A stretch of DNA of 64,000 nt from Psychrobacter arenosus (GCF_904848165.1 NZ_LR884459.1:2604001-2668000); one strand, 5' to 3'; counted from the stretch's first letter, positions 16,267 to 25,961 are shown. The notes: generated by a model not told the origin, from the sequence alone. Numbers and translations are program-made.

Positions 16267-19191
16267 CTATTTCATCTCGCTAGTGTCGGCTTCCGTATCA
16301 CGACGCAAGCCATCTTGCCATTCGCCAGTTTTAAGCTCCCGGTCAGTTGGGGCTACGCTAGGCTTATGGCTAGGCAGTCGACTTGTGGTATCGCTTGTAG
16401 GCTGACTAGCAGCATCAGCCGAACTAGGAGTATGGTTTTCGCGCATACGCGCCTGTAAGTTGCTTTCGGCATCGCGCTCACGATGGGCTAAAGCTTCTGC
16501 CTCTGGGTTGGCATCTGCAAAGTCGGCTTGGTCTACCTTTTCATTAACACTGCTTTGCTCATCCGCCATTTTCACATCCCCATCCGGCTCATAGCCGTGT
16601 GCGGCGTTCTCATCACCAGTGCTTTCCTCAGTAGCAGCGCGGTTAGCAGTAGCTTGCCCCGTAGCGCTCGCATTTTTATTGAGCTTATCAGCATAATCCG
16701 TAAGGTTGGCTGCAGCATTGTCTAAAGAGTGGGGGTTCAGACGCTCTTGCGCAACTTTCAAATCGGTATCAAAGACATCGGTCAATAAAGAATCAAAGCG
16801 CATAGCATTATATTCAATCAACTGCTCAGCTTCTGCCTCTGTAATATCGCCATTTTGCGTAGCAAATACCACATGGTCTTCAAAGCTTAAGCCTTCAAAG
16901 CTATCTTTATGCTCTGCTTTTTTAAACTTCTGCCATAGTGGTTCTACTTTTAGCAAGGTCTGATAAGTGTGTTCCATACGACCGGTCACATCGTCAGGTT
17001 GCGTGTTGTAATACACCATAGTTTTTAGATAATCGCGGAAAGGGTTCGTCTCAAAATCATCCATGATGACATCACCCAATTGACGCTTGAGCTCGTCGCT
17101 AGCAGGGCTAAAGATACGACCCGTAGGGAAGGTGACAAATTTCACTAAACCTGCTGCCATCTGATTCGGGAAATTATCAAAGAACGATAAGAAGGCTTCT
17201 TGAATCGTGTACAACGCATCTTTTAAAGCCAGCTCGGCATGCAAACGCTCGCTCTCAGACTTCGTGCCGTTCTGATAAAACTGTAAGATAGCGGTAGCGA
17301 TAAACAGATGCGCATGGATATCAGCGAGACGGCCTGAAAGCATCTCTTTACGTTTTAAATCACCAGCGAGTAGCCCTAGCGCCATATCGGCAGTCAAGGC
17401 GAAGTCAGCGCTCAAGCGGTTGATATGTTTGTAATAAGGACGGGTGAAGTTGTCTGCAAAATTCGGGGCAGCGCTGCTACCGCCAAAGTAACCCGCGACA
17501 AAGGCTTTAGCACCACGGTTAAAGGTGTAGCCGAGATGTTTAAAGAACATGTCATCAAAGCTTTGTACCGCGGCTTCCTTATCCTCGCTTTGGAGCAGTT
17601 GTAGCTCGTCGAATAGATACGGATGGCAGCGCATAGCCCCTTGACCAAAAATCATTAGCGAGCGCGTTAAGATATTTGCCCCTTCCACGGTAATAGATAC
17701 TGGAATCGCTTGATAAGGAATCGCTAAGAAGTTACGCGGTCCCATCTGAATAGCACGACCACCGACCACATCCATGCCATCGTTGACCACACCGCGCATG
17801 GTTTCTGTCGCATAGTACTTCGCCATAGCGGTCATCACAGACGGGGTGCCGCCTTGATTCAAACCACAAGTGACCAAATGACGGAAGGCTTCTAACATAT
17901 AGGTCTTGCTAGCAATTCTACTTGTGGCATCTTGCACACCTTCGAATTTACCGACTGAAATTTTAAACTGTTCACGAATCTTGGCAAAGGCACCAACGGT
18001 GAGATAGCTCATATCGCCTGCTGAAGTCGATAACGCCGGTAGCGAGATGCCACGGCCAACCCCGAGACACTCCATCAGCATCCGCCAACCGCGACCTGCA
18101 TTTTCCACACCACCAATAATAAAGTCGAGCGGGATAAACACATCTTTACCATCGACGGTACCATTCATAAAGGGCGAGCCACCAGGATTATGGCGATGAC
18201 CAACAATGACACCTTCGTGATTCGCAGGGATTAGCGCACAGGTAATGCCATAATCAGACTTAGCTGAGTCACCGAGTAAGCCTTCAGGATCATACATTTT
18301 GAAAGCGAGACCGACGACGGTAGCAATCGGCGCTAAGGTAATCCAACGTTTGGAGAAATTCATCCGCAGACCCAACACCTGCTGCCCATCATGTTCACCG
18401 TAACAGACCACCCCAGTATCGGGGATAGCACCGGCATCTGAGCCAGCTTCTGGACCGGTCAAACCAAAACAAGGCACTTCAGTACCTTTAGCTAACCCCG
18501 GTAACCACTGGTCTTTCTGCGCTTCAGTACCGTAATGCATTAATAGCTCGCCTGGGCCTAAAGAGTTGGGCACCATGCAAGAGACGGCTGCAGTTAGACT
18601 GCGCGAGGCAATTTTACTCATAACTCGGCTTTGCGCATAAGAAGTAAACTCACGACCGCCGTAGGATTTAGGAATGATCAGACCTAAGAAGCCATTGTCT
18701 TTAATATATTGCCAAGCCTCAGGTGATAAGTCCTTATCTTCATGATGAATTTTCCACTCATCGAGCATGCCACAAAGAGTTTCTACTTCGTTATCTAAGA
18801 AGGACTGCTCCTCTGCTGACAGGGTAGGGTAAGGGTAGCTGGCGAAAGTATCCCAATCAGGATTCCCCATAAACAGCTCTTTTTCCCACCAACTCGTCCC
18901 AGCATCCAAAGCTTCGCGCTCGGTATCACTCATGCTCGGCATCGCGCCGCCCAATGCCTTATAAACCGGCTTGGTAATGAGGGCTTGACGGATAGGCTCA
19001 ATCAAAATCACCAAGCACAACAGCAGCATAGGAATGCCCAGTAGCAACGACCAAGGGCTGATAATAGCGGTAATGATGACAGTGACGATAGCCACTACGC
19101 TGCCCGTCACACGTGAAAGCCCTAGCAAAAATATGGCTAAGACGGTCGCCAACTGGATCAGTATTGCTAAAATGAATAGGCCAATCAACAT
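16267..19191 (-). CDS. fadE: Acyl-CoA dehydrogenase FadE with extra hydrophilic C-terminal tail
   Basis: A 974-residue FadE-type acyl-CoA dehydrogenase catalysing the first step of fatty-acid beta-oxidation. The N-terminus has two or three membrane segments (residues 1-66), as in FadE. The dehydrogenase core shows PCFGLTGPEAGSDAG, FSKRWITLAPIA, GRGWRMLMECLGVGRGISLP and DVVGGRAIQMGPRNFL, followed by the FadE-specific C-terminal domain (DUF1974). E. coli FadE is 814 residues; here a polar, alanine/serine/glutamate-rich tail of roughly 140 residues is added. AAGGAGG directly precedes the ATG at 19191; the reading frame continues upstream without a better start. Single gene; the 3' flank holds a palindromic element and a terminator. 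Confidence 0.9.
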   Translation of the reverse strand: MLIGLFILAILIQLATVLAIFLLGLSRVTGSVVAIVTVIITAIISPWSLLLGIPMLLLCLVILIEPIRQALITKPVYKALGGAMPSMSDTEREALDAGTSWWEKELFMGNPDWDTFASYPYPTLSAEEQSFLDNEVETLCGMLDEWKIHHEDKDLSPEAWQYIKDNGFLGLIIPKSYGGREFTSYAQSRVMSKIASRSLTAAVSCMVPNSLGPGELLMHYGTEAQKDQWLPGLAKGTEVPCFGLTGPEAGSDAGAIPDTGVVCYGEHDGQQVLGLRMNFSKRWITLAPIATVVGLAFKMYDPEGLLGDSAKSDYGITCALIPANHEGVIVGHRHNPGGSPFMNGTVDGKDVFIPLDFIIGGVENAGRGWRMLMECLGVGRGISLPALSTSAGDMSYLTVGAFAKIREQFKISVGKFEGVQDATSRIASKTYMLEAFRHLVTCGLNQGGTPSVMTAMAKYYATETMRGVVNDGMDVVGGRAIQMGPRNFLAIPYQAIPVSITVEGANILTRSLMIFGQGAMRCHPYLFDELQLLQSEDKEAAVQSFDDMFFKHLGYTFNRGAKAFVAGYFGGSSAAPNFADNFTRPYYKHINRLSADFALTADMALGLLAGDLKRKEMLSGRLADIHAHLFIATAILQFYQNGTKSESERLHAELALKDALYTIQEAFLSFFDNFPNQMAAGLVKFVTFPTGRIFSPASDELKRQLGDVIMDDFETNPFRDYLKTMVYYNTQPDDVTGRMEHTYQTLLKVEPLWQKFKKAEHKDSFEGLSFEDHVVFATQNGDITEAEAEQLIEYNAMRFDSLLTDVFDTDLKVAQERLNPHSLDNAAANLTDYADKLNKNASATGQATANRAATEESTGDENAAHGYEPDGDVKMADEQSSVNEKVDQADFADANPEAEALAHRERDAESNLQARMRENHTPSSADAASQPTSDTTSRLPSHKPSVAPTDRELKTGEWQDGLRRDTEADTSEMK

Positions 19192-19974
19192 GATTGCCTC
19201 CTTAGAATTAGGGTATAAAAAATAGGAACCGCAGTATTGCAAAATAAATAGGCTATAACGTACCAAGCCTCATCAGTATCTAGGTGGCAGCACCACACTA
19301 AAAATTTTTATTATCAAACATACCGATGTTTGGCTTTAACGGGCCAGACTGTAATAATTAATAGTATTAAATAACAATAGCTTACCCAGTTAATAGTTTT
19401 AAGCCCTAACAAAACCTTTGCTCTTAGCACCATTGTTATTCAAAAAGCTAAGTTGTCATTAAAAAGTTAAAAAGGTCTGAAAAACAGAGTGGTATTGCTA
19501 AGACTGACTTAACTATCTCAATTTCAGTTCACACTTATAGCCTTAACTGAGCGACCATAAGTTATTTATAAGTCACTACTTAATGATATTAATCAGGATA
19601 TGACTCTTTATAGAAAATAATAGATGACTGCCATAAACTATCAAGTATAAAAATGCTATCTCCTGTGTGAGAAATGTTCTTGATAGCTGTAAATAAAGAG
19701 GGCGATTCTAGATTGAAACCAAGGCAATGACCTTGCAAGAGAGGTAATGTAGAGTGAGGATAAGAGAGTAATAGGAGGGAATAATATTAAATTAAAAGTA
19801 ACTATGAGCAGTAAGCAGGCGAATAGGCGCCAGTAATAGCCGCTATAACCGTAGCAGTATTAAATGATAAATACTGCTACGGTTTAACTAGTTATAGAGA
19901 TGCGATGTTTTTTAATAAAAGGGCGACAGTTTTTTAATATATAGTCGCTGCTAAAGGTCGCCTAGTAACTGTCT
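19192..19974. other. Long non-coding region between fadE and a lipoprotein gene
   Basis: About 780 bp, AT-rich, with no supportable reading frame. It should contain the fadE promoter (minus strand, near 19200-19400), which I could not fix confidently, and the stem-loop at 19847-19884. Confidence 0.4.
19847..19884. terminator. 15-bp perfect hairpin after a lipoprotein gene
   Basis: AACCGTAGCAGTATT (19847-19861) and its perfect complement (19870-19884) enclose an 8-nt loop. It sits 90 bp after the lipoprotein gene's stop codon (minus strand). Neither side has a good T run, so it may be an RNA-stabilising or rho-associated hairpin instead of a classic terminator. Confidence 0.55.
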
Positions 19975-20841
19975 TTATTTAGGGGGTTTAGCATAGCCAT
20001 CATCTGCTGGAAAAGCTTGTGGTTGTCCGGATTGATGGCCAGATTGTTGTCGAGGTTTAGAGCTGTTAGGGTCATAAAGTTCATAAAAAACAGTGCCAAT
20101 CACTCCCGTGTTATTAATAGAGCCTGCTTCACTATTGGCAGCATAGGAATCAGTAGGCTTACTAAAAATAAAAGAAGCCACGGCGTTGTCATTTTTGCGA
20201 AAGCCTTCGATGACTAAACTTTCATGCGGGCTTAAGACATAACCGCTACTATAACGACTGGCAGCGCTACCATCTATGACATCCAAACCATCAACGCTGG
20301 CTACAACTTCATAGGTTTTATCACTGTTATTACTGTACACCAGCTGATAAGCCTGCCCAGATTGCCCACGGACATAGTATTTATTGCTATTACGGAATAG
20401 CGGTAAAGCGCCATTATCCGTGGCAATAGAAAAGTTAACTTTTCCCGCTAACATGGACATACTATCTAAGGTACGCCCGGAATAGTTTTTATCGGCATAA
20501 AAAACCTGCATCTGTTCAATGGGGTTTTCACTAACGCGGCGTAAGTCGACCGTCGTTACTACCGAGTCCACTTCATCCCCCCATTTAGTGCCTAGCCTTT
20601 CGTCACCAGAAGCAGATTGCACGCTATTCTCTGCTATGGCATCGCTCTGCATAGCCTCTTCGTCACTAGTCTCTGCCGCTACGGATTTATTCTGTGCTGA
20701 GTCTACTCGCGTCGGTTTATTGGTTTCTTGTTGGACGTTAGATGAAGAGCAGCCTACTAACCCTATGCCAGATATCAATAATAAGGAGGAGGATGCCACT
20801 AATAAAACGCTAGTAAAAGGTTTAGTCATCGAGAAGGTCAT
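19975..20841 (-). CDS. Predicted lipoprotein of unknown function
   Basis: A 288-residue protein that I do not recognise by family. It has a typical lipoprotein signal peptide ending in IGLVGC-S (C32), then a serine/glutamine/glutamate-rich linker to about residue 80, then a folded region containing YADKNYSGRTLDSMSMLAGK, YVRGQSGQAYQLVYSN and LSPHESLVIEGFRKNDNAVA. The latter resembles beta-rich domains with a surface-exposed loop. The C-terminal 30 residues are glutamine/serine/proline-rich. AGGAA lies about 11 nt before the ATG at 20841; an alternative ATG at 20829 lacks a site. Monocistronic. It probably sits in the outer membrane facing the periplasm. Confidence 0.75.
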   Translation of the reverse strand: MTFSMTKPFTSVLLVASSSLLLISGIGLVGCSSSNVQQETNKPTRVDSAQNKSVAAETSDEEAMQSDAIAENSVQSASGDERLGTKWGDEVDSVVTTVDLRRVSENPIEQMQVFYADKNYSGRTLDSMSMLAGKVNFSIATDNGALPLFRNSNKYYVRGQSGQAYQLVYSNNSDKTYEVVASVDGLDVIDGSAASRYSSGYVLSPHESLVIEGFRKNDNAVASFIFSKPTDSYAANSEAGSINNTGVIGTVFYELYDPNSSKPRQQSGHQSGQPQAFPADDGYAKPPK

Positions 20842-21128
20842 AGTCGCATCTTCCTATATAAGAAGAGAGTAGCTGCTTAAAGCAGAGTCAATTTAAATAT
20901 AAAGTAAAATGTTTTTTATTTTGATGTAATTAATCTAATATTTTTAATACTTTAAACTAATCTTGTCAATGGTTTAAACGTCAGCAGCCTAGTTAAAAGT
21001 GGCTGGCAGTAATAGAGTTATAGCGTCAATCTAGTCCTAATATAATAGTTCCAATATAGTCGCAAAATAAATAGACGCAAAATAATGGCAGCTTAATTTC
21101 CTATTTATTGAAGACGGTTTAGCGCTAT

Positions 21129-21809
21129 TTAAAAAGGGGCGCGGCCTTGTTCAGCATAAGAGAGCACTTGGTTGCGGCCGACGATAATATGGTCAATCAA
21201 TTGTAAATCGATCAAAGCGCAGGCCTCTTTAAGACGTTCCGTGAGGGTATCATCGGCAGCGGAGGGGGCAGCGCTAACTTGCGGATGGTTGTGCGCGATG
21301 ATAAGGCGACTGGCGGCGTGGGTGAGGGCATGCCGCAGCACTTGTTTGATACAGACTGAGCAGGAGCTGACCCCACCGGTGAAAAGTACTTCGTAATGTA
21401 ATAGCCGCAGCGCATTATCGAGACAAAGCACTGCAAACACTTCGCGTGATTCACGGCGTAGCTGGCTAGCCACATAGTCTTTGACAGTTTGTGAGCGGTC
21501 TAAGGCTTTATTTGATTTAAGCTCGCTGTCTAAGTAGCGTTTACCCATCTCTAAACTGGCCTGCATCTGGGCATATTTCGCCATACCGATACCGTGACAG
21601 GCCAATACCTCCTCTTTGGGGGCAGCTAGCAACTCTGCGATACTGCCAAAGCGCTCGATTAATAGTCGCGCCAATTCAATAGCCGAATAGTCTTTGGTCC
21701 CTATCCGTAAAAATATCGCCAAAATCTCTGCATCAGAAAGCTGAGCCGCGCCAAGTTTCAAAAGCTTCTCGCGCGGTCGATCGTCTTCGTGCCAATCTTT
21801 AATCGCCAT
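21129..21809 (-). CDS. radC: RadC-family JAB1/MPN protein
   Basis: A 226-residue RadC protein. The N-terminal helix-hairpin-helix part reads DDRPREKLLKLGAAQLSDAE and LACHGIGMAKYAQMQ. The C-terminal JAMM metal site is seen as IIAHNHPQVSAAPSAADD, giving the pattern H-x-H-P-x9-D, preceded by FTGGVSSCSVCIKQVLRHAL. Older links to DNA repair are doubtful; the family's role is unresolved. The ATG at 21809 is chosen because AAGGAT lies immediately upstream and the product then starts MAIKDWHEDD. It is divergent from coaBC, the classic radC-coaBC neighbourhood in gammaproteobacteria. Confidence 0.93.
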   Translation of the reverse strand: MAIKDWHEDDRPREKLLKLGAAQLSDAEILAIFLRIGTKDYSAIELARLLIERFGSIAELLAAPKEEVLACHGIGMAKYAQMQASLEMGKRYLDSELKSNKALDRSQTVKDYVASQLRRESREVFAVLCLDNALRLLHYEVLFTGGVSSCSVCIKQVLRHALTHAASRLIIAHNHPQVSAAPSAADDTLTERLKEACALIDLQLIDHIIVGRNQVLSYAEQGRAPF

Positions 21810-22326
21810 ACTTATCCTTAAGGTACTTATTATTTTTATCAAAGGTTTTTAACTGGTTATATCAAAGTCTTCAAGGGGTTTATAAGGTTTAAAAATATCT
21901 TTTTATTAAAGGCTAAGCTATTTTCTCAAGCTATGGGGTTGTTATTTTTTAGTATAAAAGCGCATTACTGGCTATAGCTGTCTTTTATCCTAGCAGGTCG
22001 CTACTGGCTTAGAAAGGGCGCTAACTGAGGTTATAAACCGTTACCTCTAGCTGCTAAGAGCGGTGAATAGAGTCTCTTTTTACTGTTGTATGTATTAAGG
22101 ATAAAGCCGGTTTATGAATGGATCTATTGATTTATAACCTATTTAAACTTTAATTGTTGGCTGAGAAAAATTAAACCAATACCCAAATCTAGCGCCCATA
22201 ACGGTAAATAAACCTTACCCAACCCCCAATAGAATTGTTACTATTAGTGACTTTTATTTTTGGCTGAACGTTAGTTTTAAGCCGCAGCGGCATCCAGTCG
22301 TTTGATACGTTAGGAATCCCAGTACT
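21810..22326. other. Divergent intergenic region radC / coaBC
   Basis: About 515 bp without a supportable gene. No confident promoter hexamers or strong hairpins were identified. Confidence 0.4.
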
Positions 22327-23580
22327 ATGAGCATCTTCACCTTTGTGAACCCTTTACCAACCTTACCCCCTATCAAAAATGTCATCCTAGCGATTACCGG
22401 CGGTATTGCAGCTTATAAATCGGCGTTTTTCGCACGCTCATTGGTCAAAGCGGGCTTTGATGTGCGGGTGATTATGACGGAAGGGGCGCAAGCCTTTATT
22501 ACTCCGCTCACTTTGCAAGCGTTAACGGGCAATGAAGTGCACACCCAGCTGTTGGATGAGCGCGCAGAAGCGGGGATGGGACATATCGAATTGGCGAAAT
22601 GGGCGGATTTAATCGTCATAGCACCGGCTTCGGCGAATACTCTGGCACGCCTGGCGATGGGTATGGCGGATGATTTACTCGCGACGGTATGCTTGGCGAC
22701 GACGGCTCCCGTTATGGTAGCGCCAGCAATGAATCAGCAGATGTGGGCGCACCCGGCTGTGCAGTTAAATGTGCAGACGCTAGCGGATATGGATTATCTA
22801 ATGATTGCGCCGGCTAGCGGTGAGCAGGCGTGTGGCGATGTGGGTGAGGGGCGTCTGCCTGAGCCTGAGGTGTTGCTCGATCACGTCTTGACGTTGCAGG
22901 CCGAGCGTACAGTGCCGCAAAGTTTGGCGGGCAAAAAGGTCACCATTACTGCGGGTCCTACCGTTGAAGCGATTGATCCAGTACGCTATTTGTCCAATCA
23001 CTCTACGGGTAAAATGGGTTTTGCCTTAGCTCGTGCCTGCCGAGATGCTGGTGCTGAAGTGACTATCATTGCTGGTGGTAAGATTACGCTACCCACGCCA
23101 CTGGGCGCTACTCGAGTAGATGTGTTGTCGGCTAATGATATGTTGCAGGCAGCGATTGCTTCAGCAGAGGCAGGCTGTGAGGTCTTTATCGCGACGGCCG
23201 CTGTGGCAGATTACCGTACCAAAGATGCCGCTCCACAAAAAATTAAAAAGACCCAAGAGGCGATGACGTTAGAGTTGGTAAAAAACCCTGATATCTTAGC
23301 GACCATTTCCCACGACTATCCCGATATCTTTATGGTAGGTTTTGCCGCTGAAACCCAAGATGTCGAAAAATATGCCCGCGGTAAGCTAGCCTCCAAAAAT
23401 CTCGATATGATTGCCTGTAATGACGTGTCACGTAGCGATATCGGCTTTGCTAGCGATGACAATGCTATGGAGGTGTTTTTTGCTGAGCACTATCAGCAAG
23501 CTCCGGTGCCGTTAGATAAAGCCAGCAAAGATAAAATCGCTGAGCAATTGGTGGCCTTGGTCGGCAAGCAACTGGCGTGA
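22327..23580 (+). CDS. coaBC: Bifunctional phosphopantothenoylcysteine decarboxylase/synthetase
   Basis: A 417-residue CoaBC (Dfp) enzyme catalysing two steps of coenzyme A synthesis. The CoaC half has ITGGIAAYKSA, the active-site histidine H86 in GMGHIELAKWAD, PAMNQQMWAHPA and the catalytic cysteine C169 in SGEQACGDVGEGRLPE. The CoaB half begins near residue 200 with TITAGPTVEAIDPVRYLSNH, where N224 corresponds to the residue attacked by CTP chemistry, and KIKK near residue 300. All key residues are intact. The protein is slightly longer at the N-terminus than the E. coli enzyme. AGGAAT lies about 11 nt before the ATG. The gene usually following, dut, is absent here; a TSUP permease gene follows 34 bp later. 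Confidence 0.95.
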   Translation: MSIFTFVNPLPTLPPIKNVILAITGGIAAYKSAFFARSLVKAGFDVRVIMTEGAQAFITPLTLQALTGNEVHTQLLDERAEAGMGHIELAKWADLIVIAPASANTLARLAMGMADDLLATVCLATTAPVMVAPAMNQQMWAHPAVQLNVQTLADMDYLMIAPASGEQACGDVGEGRLPEPEVLLDHVLTLQAERTVPQSLAGKKVTITAGPTVEAIDPVRYLSNHSTGKMGFALARACRDAGAEVTIIAGGKITLPTPLGATRVDVLSANDMLQAAIASAEAGCEVFIATAAVADYRTKDAAPQKIKKTQEAMTLELVKNPDILATISHDYPDIFMVGFAAETQDVEKYARGKLASKNLDMIACNDVSRSDIGFASDDNAMEVFFAEHYQQAPVPLDKASKDKIAEQLVALVGKQLA

Positions 23581-23614
23581 TAATAACCCCCAAGCGTCGC
23601 TGCGCTAGCGTCGT

Positions 23615-24382
23615 ATGCCATTGAATAATCCTATTATCTTAGCCGCTATCTTTATTGCGGCCTCGCTATTACATGGGATTAGTGGTCTGGGAGTTACCTT
23701 AGTCACCACGACCGCTTTAGCCAGTATCTTCCCTTTAAAGCACGCCATTATCCTCACTATTTTCCCATCGGCTGCGCTCAACGCTATGACGTGGCTAGTT
23801 GGGGGTGGGCGCAGTGTTTGGCAGAATTTTACTTATTACCTTCAGCGCTTTTGGCTTTTGGCGTTAATGAGTCTGCTAGGTAGCCTGATTGGGGTGAAAC
23901 TGCTGCTGTGGGTCGAGCCCAGCTATATTTTATTATTACTAGGTAGCGTGATTGCTTTTTACGTCGGCTCAGCAGTATTGGGCAAGCAGATTCGCCTTCC
24001 GGCCACCACCCCTGTTCTTATCGCTACGGGACTCGTGGCGGGGATCATTGGCGGCTCCACCAATGCGATGTCGACGATTTTACTTATGTACTTGTTATCC
24101 GCTAGTGATGATAAGAATACGGTCGCTAAAGTCGGCAACATGTGTTATCTATTAGGTAAGGTCGCACAGATTATTATCTTACGCGAGCCTATTGCTGCTT
24201 TATCCAGTCAAGATTGGCGATTGATTGTCTTGCTGACTAGCGTGTCCGTTATCAGCCTATTGATTGGAATCCGCTTACGGCATCATCTCTCGCAAGCGCG
24301 CTTTCGGCAATTGGTCTTGGTCATTTTAACGGTACTGGGTTTGCGGGTTATTTGGCAGGGTTTGAGTGGGTTGCTGGGATAA
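23615..24382 (+). CDS. TSUP-family permease (TauE/SafE type)
   Basis: A 255-residue polytopic inner-membrane protein with about eight hydrophobic helices. The TSUP repeats are visible as LHGISGLGVTLVTTTALASI and GLVAGIIGGSTNAMSTILLM, with an AKVGNMCYLLGKVAQ segment matching the second conserved motif. It differs clearly from the YfcA-like protein at 13.5 kb. It starts 34 bp after coaBC on the same strand and may be cotranscribed. A weak ribosome-binding site only is visible before the ATG. The substrate is unknown; family members move sulfite, sulfonates, sulfoacetate or other small anions. The stop codon lies in a degenerate 12-bp repeat. Confidence 0.82.
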   Translation: MPLNNPIILAAIFIAASLLHGISGLGVTLVTTTALASIFPLKHAIILTIFPSAALNAMTWLVGGGRSVWQNFTYYLQRFWLLALMSLLGSLIGVKLLLWVEPSYILLLLGSVIAFYVGSAVLGKQIRLPATTPVLIATGLVAGIIGGSTNAMSTILLMYLLSASDDKNTVAKVGNMCYLLGKVAQIIILREPIAALSSQDWRLIVLLTSVSVISLLIGIRLRHHLSQARFRQLVLVILTVLGLRVIWQGLSGLLG

Positions 24383-24421
24383 AATAGGGGTAAAGCAGGG
24401 ATAAAACAGCGGTGAAATAAG
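24376..24421. repeat. Degenerate 12-bp tandem repeat over a stop codon
   Basis: GGGATAAAATAG (24376-24387), GGGTAAAGCA, GGGATAAAACAG (24398-24409) and CGGTGAAATAAG follow one another. The TAA of the TSUP gene lies in the first unit. Copies 1 and 3 differ at one base. Confidence 0.6.
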
Positions 24422-24517
24422 ACAAAAACGGTTATAAAAATAAATCATTCTACCTAATAAAAGCAAATCACTATCTAATAAAAAAAGACACTCTCAACAT
24501 AATAAAAGGAAGACTCT

Positions 24518-25045
24518 ATGAGCGATCAACCTATCCTAAAAATTAGTGCTCTATTAATTGCCGCTACTGCTGCCATGACGTTTTCTAGTGTCACATCGGC
24601 TGCTTCGAATAATACCAAGACCAAATACGGTATTACGGTCACCACTTGTGGCTATGATTATGATGAAGAAAACTTCTGTGACAACGCTCGCATGCAAACG
24701 TTTGCCAAGGTAATGCAGAGCCGACCGGCCAATTTTAATAAAGACATGCTGTTGTATATTTATGCGGTTAAAGGCCATAACAACCCTCTACGTGTCGTTG
24801 CTATGGATAAGAAGAACAAAACGGTCACGCCTTTATATTGGGAATTAAGAGACGCTGACCAAGCCGTAAATGCCAAAGGCGATCGCAAAGAAATCACTTT
24901 TACCAAAGCGTCGAATGAGTTTTGTTTTAAGGGAGATATTATGGCGTATCGTAATGCCTATACTTACGATCGAGAATATAACCCAGAATTCTGCTATGAC
25001 TACGATAGAAAAGAAAAAGACTTCGGTTGGTTTAAAACTGATTAA
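24518..25045 (+). CDS. Secreted/periplasmic protein with four or more cysteines, unknown function
   Basis: A 175-residue protein that I do not recognise. An N-terminal signal peptide is likely (ALLIAATAAMTFSSVTSAAS, cleavage probably after SAA near residue 29). The mature part has cysteines in VTTCGYDYDEENFCDNARM, in NEFCFKGD and in PEFCYDYD, spaced to form two disulfides in the periplasm. It is rich in Tyr, Asp and Lys. An AAGGAAG site lies 7 nt before the ATG. It lies between a TSUP permease gene and an AlkA-like gene on the same strand, with an AT-rich upstream stretch of about 100 bp likely to hold its own promoter. Confidence 0.75.
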   Translation: MSDQPILKISALLIAATAAMTFSSVTSAASNNTKTKYGITVTTCGYDYDEENFCDNARMQTFAKVMQSRPANFNKDMLLYIYAVKGHNNPLRVVAMDKKNKTVTPLYWELRDADQAVNAKGDRKEITFTKASNEFCFKGDIMAYRNAYTYDREYNPEFCYDYDRKEKDFGWFKTD

Positions 25046-25095
25046 ACATTTTACTCCGCGCTTAAGTCCTACTCTAACCAAATCTAAGTATCTAT

Positions 25096-25740
25096 ATGAC
25101 TGTTATTACGGACATTACCACTATCGAAACGCCCGCAGCGCTCGAGAAGCATATCGAGCAGCTCATCAAAATTGAGCCGCGCTTTGCGCCAGTTTATAGC
25201 CAAGTTGGCGTGCCGGATTTACGCCGCAATAACGGTGGTTTTGAACAATTAATGCGGGCTATGGTGGGTCAGCAGCTCTCGGTAGCAGCTGCACGCAGTA
25301 TTTGGAATAAATTAGATACCGCAGGATTGACTACTCCTGCAGCTATTATCGCTGCTGATGACGATTTACTTAAAGCCAATGGCTTATCGCGGCAGAAGAG
25401 TCGCTATGTGCGTTCTTTAGCCGAGCATAATATCGACTTTACTGCGTTAGCCGAGATGAGCGATGAGGCCGTGATTGCTACCTTGACGGCAGTTACAGGG
25501 ATTGGCCGTTGGACCGCAGAGATGTACTTGTTGTTTTCGTTGGGCCGGGCGGATGTGCTGGCGGTGGATGATTTGGCGATTAAAGAGGGGGCTAAGCAAT
25601 TGCTTGACCTGGACGAGCGTCCTACACCGAAACAGTTTCGCGAATTAACCCAAAGTTGGTCGCCGCATCGTAGTGCTGCGAGCTTATTGCTGTGGGCGTA
25701 TTATGGTTGGTTAAAAAATAAAGAGGCGCTACCGGTTTAG
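25096..25740 (+). CDS. DNA-3-methyladenine glycosylase, AlkA-like HhH-GPD family
   Basis: A 214-residue base-excision repair enzyme. The helix-hairpin-helix is LTAVTGIGRWTAEMYLLFSL (residues 130-149) and the catalytic aspartate is D159 in VLAVDDLAIKEG, matching AlkA's DD motif. An upstream segment FEQLMRAMVGQQLSVAAARS is also typical. It removes alkylated purines from DNA. It lacks the N-terminal extra domain of E. coli AlkA, as do the small bacterial homologues. No good ribosome-binding site precedes the ATG at 25096. It lies 50 bp after the secreted-protein gene and may be cotranscribed with it. Downstream lie REP-like hairpins. Confidence 0.9.
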   Translation: MTVITDITTIETPAALEKHIEQLIKIEPRFAPVYSQVGVPDLRRNNGGFEQLMRAMVGQQLSVAAARSIWNKLDTAGLTTPAAIIAADDDLLKANGLSRQKSRYVRSLAEHNIDFTALAEMSDEAVIATLTAVTGIGRWTAEMYLLFSLGRADVLAVDDLAIKEGAKQLLDLDERPTPKQFRELTQSWSPHRSAASLLLWAYYGWLKNKEALPV

Positions 25741-25894
25741 GCTGAGTTTCAGGGCAGGCAGAGTAAAAAAGATAATAAGCTTGGTCTCAGCATTGGAGTC
25801 CTTGATACATTGAGAGATATGCGGGTCAAAGGTAGGTGACCGTTAATGAGTCAGCTCGGTGCTCGTCCCTCACACTCTTAATTTAATAAATACT

Positions 25895-25961
25895 GTAGGC
25901 TGGCGCTTTAGCCCAGCTAATATGAATTTTGCAAGAATGCTGGGCTAAAGCCGCAGCCTAC
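25895..25961. repeat. REP-like long imperfect hairpin
   Basis: Arms of 23 nt (25895-25917 and 25939-25961) begin GTAGGCTGG and end CAGCCTAC, and match at 21 of 23 positions around a 21-nt loop. The core TTTAGCCCAGC/GCTGGGCTAAA resembles the extragenic palindromes common in Moraxellaceae and other gammaproteobacteria. Confidence 0.8.

Noticed and set aside
21129..21809. RadC as a mobile-element anti-restriction homologue
   Set aside because: It is beside coaBC, the normal chromosomal position, and no mobile genes are nearby.
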